A DNA stretch of 5,728 bases. Source: Legionella sp. (lineage in GTDB: Bacteria > Pseudomonadota > Gammaproteobacteria > Legionellales > Legionellaceae). The stretch is from assembly GCA_003507515.1 (NCBI GenBank), contig DNVL01000128.1, positions 169 to 5,896 on the forward strand, given 5' to 3'. The notes under the pieces are model-generated. The model saw only the letters and a program-made list of their open reading frames with translations, was not told the origin of the DNA and made no database searches. How positions within the stretch are numbered: position 1 is the first letter of the stretch; every line of letters starts with the position of its first letter. Made by a program: the position numbers and the translations under genes. This document shows, piece by piece, positions 5,722 through 5,728 of this stretch.

Positions 5722-5728
5722 TAAGAGG

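Overview
The window looks like an accessory stretch of a gammaproteobacterial chromosome, most likely Legionella or a close relative. This is inferred from moderate AT-richness, a 156-residue ArgR close to the gamma-proteobacterial type, an OsmC-YcaO fusion protein, and three lineage-restricted proteins I do not recognise. It is an inference from protein style, not proof. I see no rRNA, tRNA, CRISPR array, transposase or insertion-sequence end.

Layout from left to right. Positions 1-1343 (minus strand) hold the first 447 residues of a multi-pass membrane protein whose C-terminus lies beyond the left edge. Positions 1344-1494 form a divergent control region with inverted repeats on the membrane-gene side and ARG-box-like sequences on the argR side. 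The arginine repressor argR follows on the plus strand (1495-1965), with a 45-codon ORF one codon after its stop in the same frame (1969-2106, doubtful). Facing argR is a minus-strand gene of unknown function (1976-2650). A short intergenic region with a REP-like palindrome (about 2750-2784) separates it from a 725-residue minus-strand protein joining an OsmC domain to an E. coli-type YcaO domain (2811-4988). The last gene, also minus strand, is an unrecognised 223-residue protein with a Ser/Pro/Arg-rich tail (5050-5721).

Only two of the genes have recognisable functions. ArgR is a hexameric arginine-responsive repressor, and the ARG-box-like sites before it suggest autoregulation. The OsmC-YcaO protein combines an ATP-dependent backbone-activating YcaO fold, whose E. 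coli relative supports RimO methylthiolation of ribosomal protein S12, with a thiol-peroxidase-like domain that keeps both cysteines. The 223-aa gene lies 61 bp upstream of it on the same strand and may share its transcript. The other genes show no functional link to either pathway, and argR has no arginine gene beside it here.

The points most worth a second look are the paired TTCTA/TAGAA palindromes with centres 21 bp apart in the divergent promoter, the OsmC-YcaO fusion, the G8 tract inside the membrane-protein gene, and the repeated Ser-Pro and RxRS motifs in the 223-aa protein.
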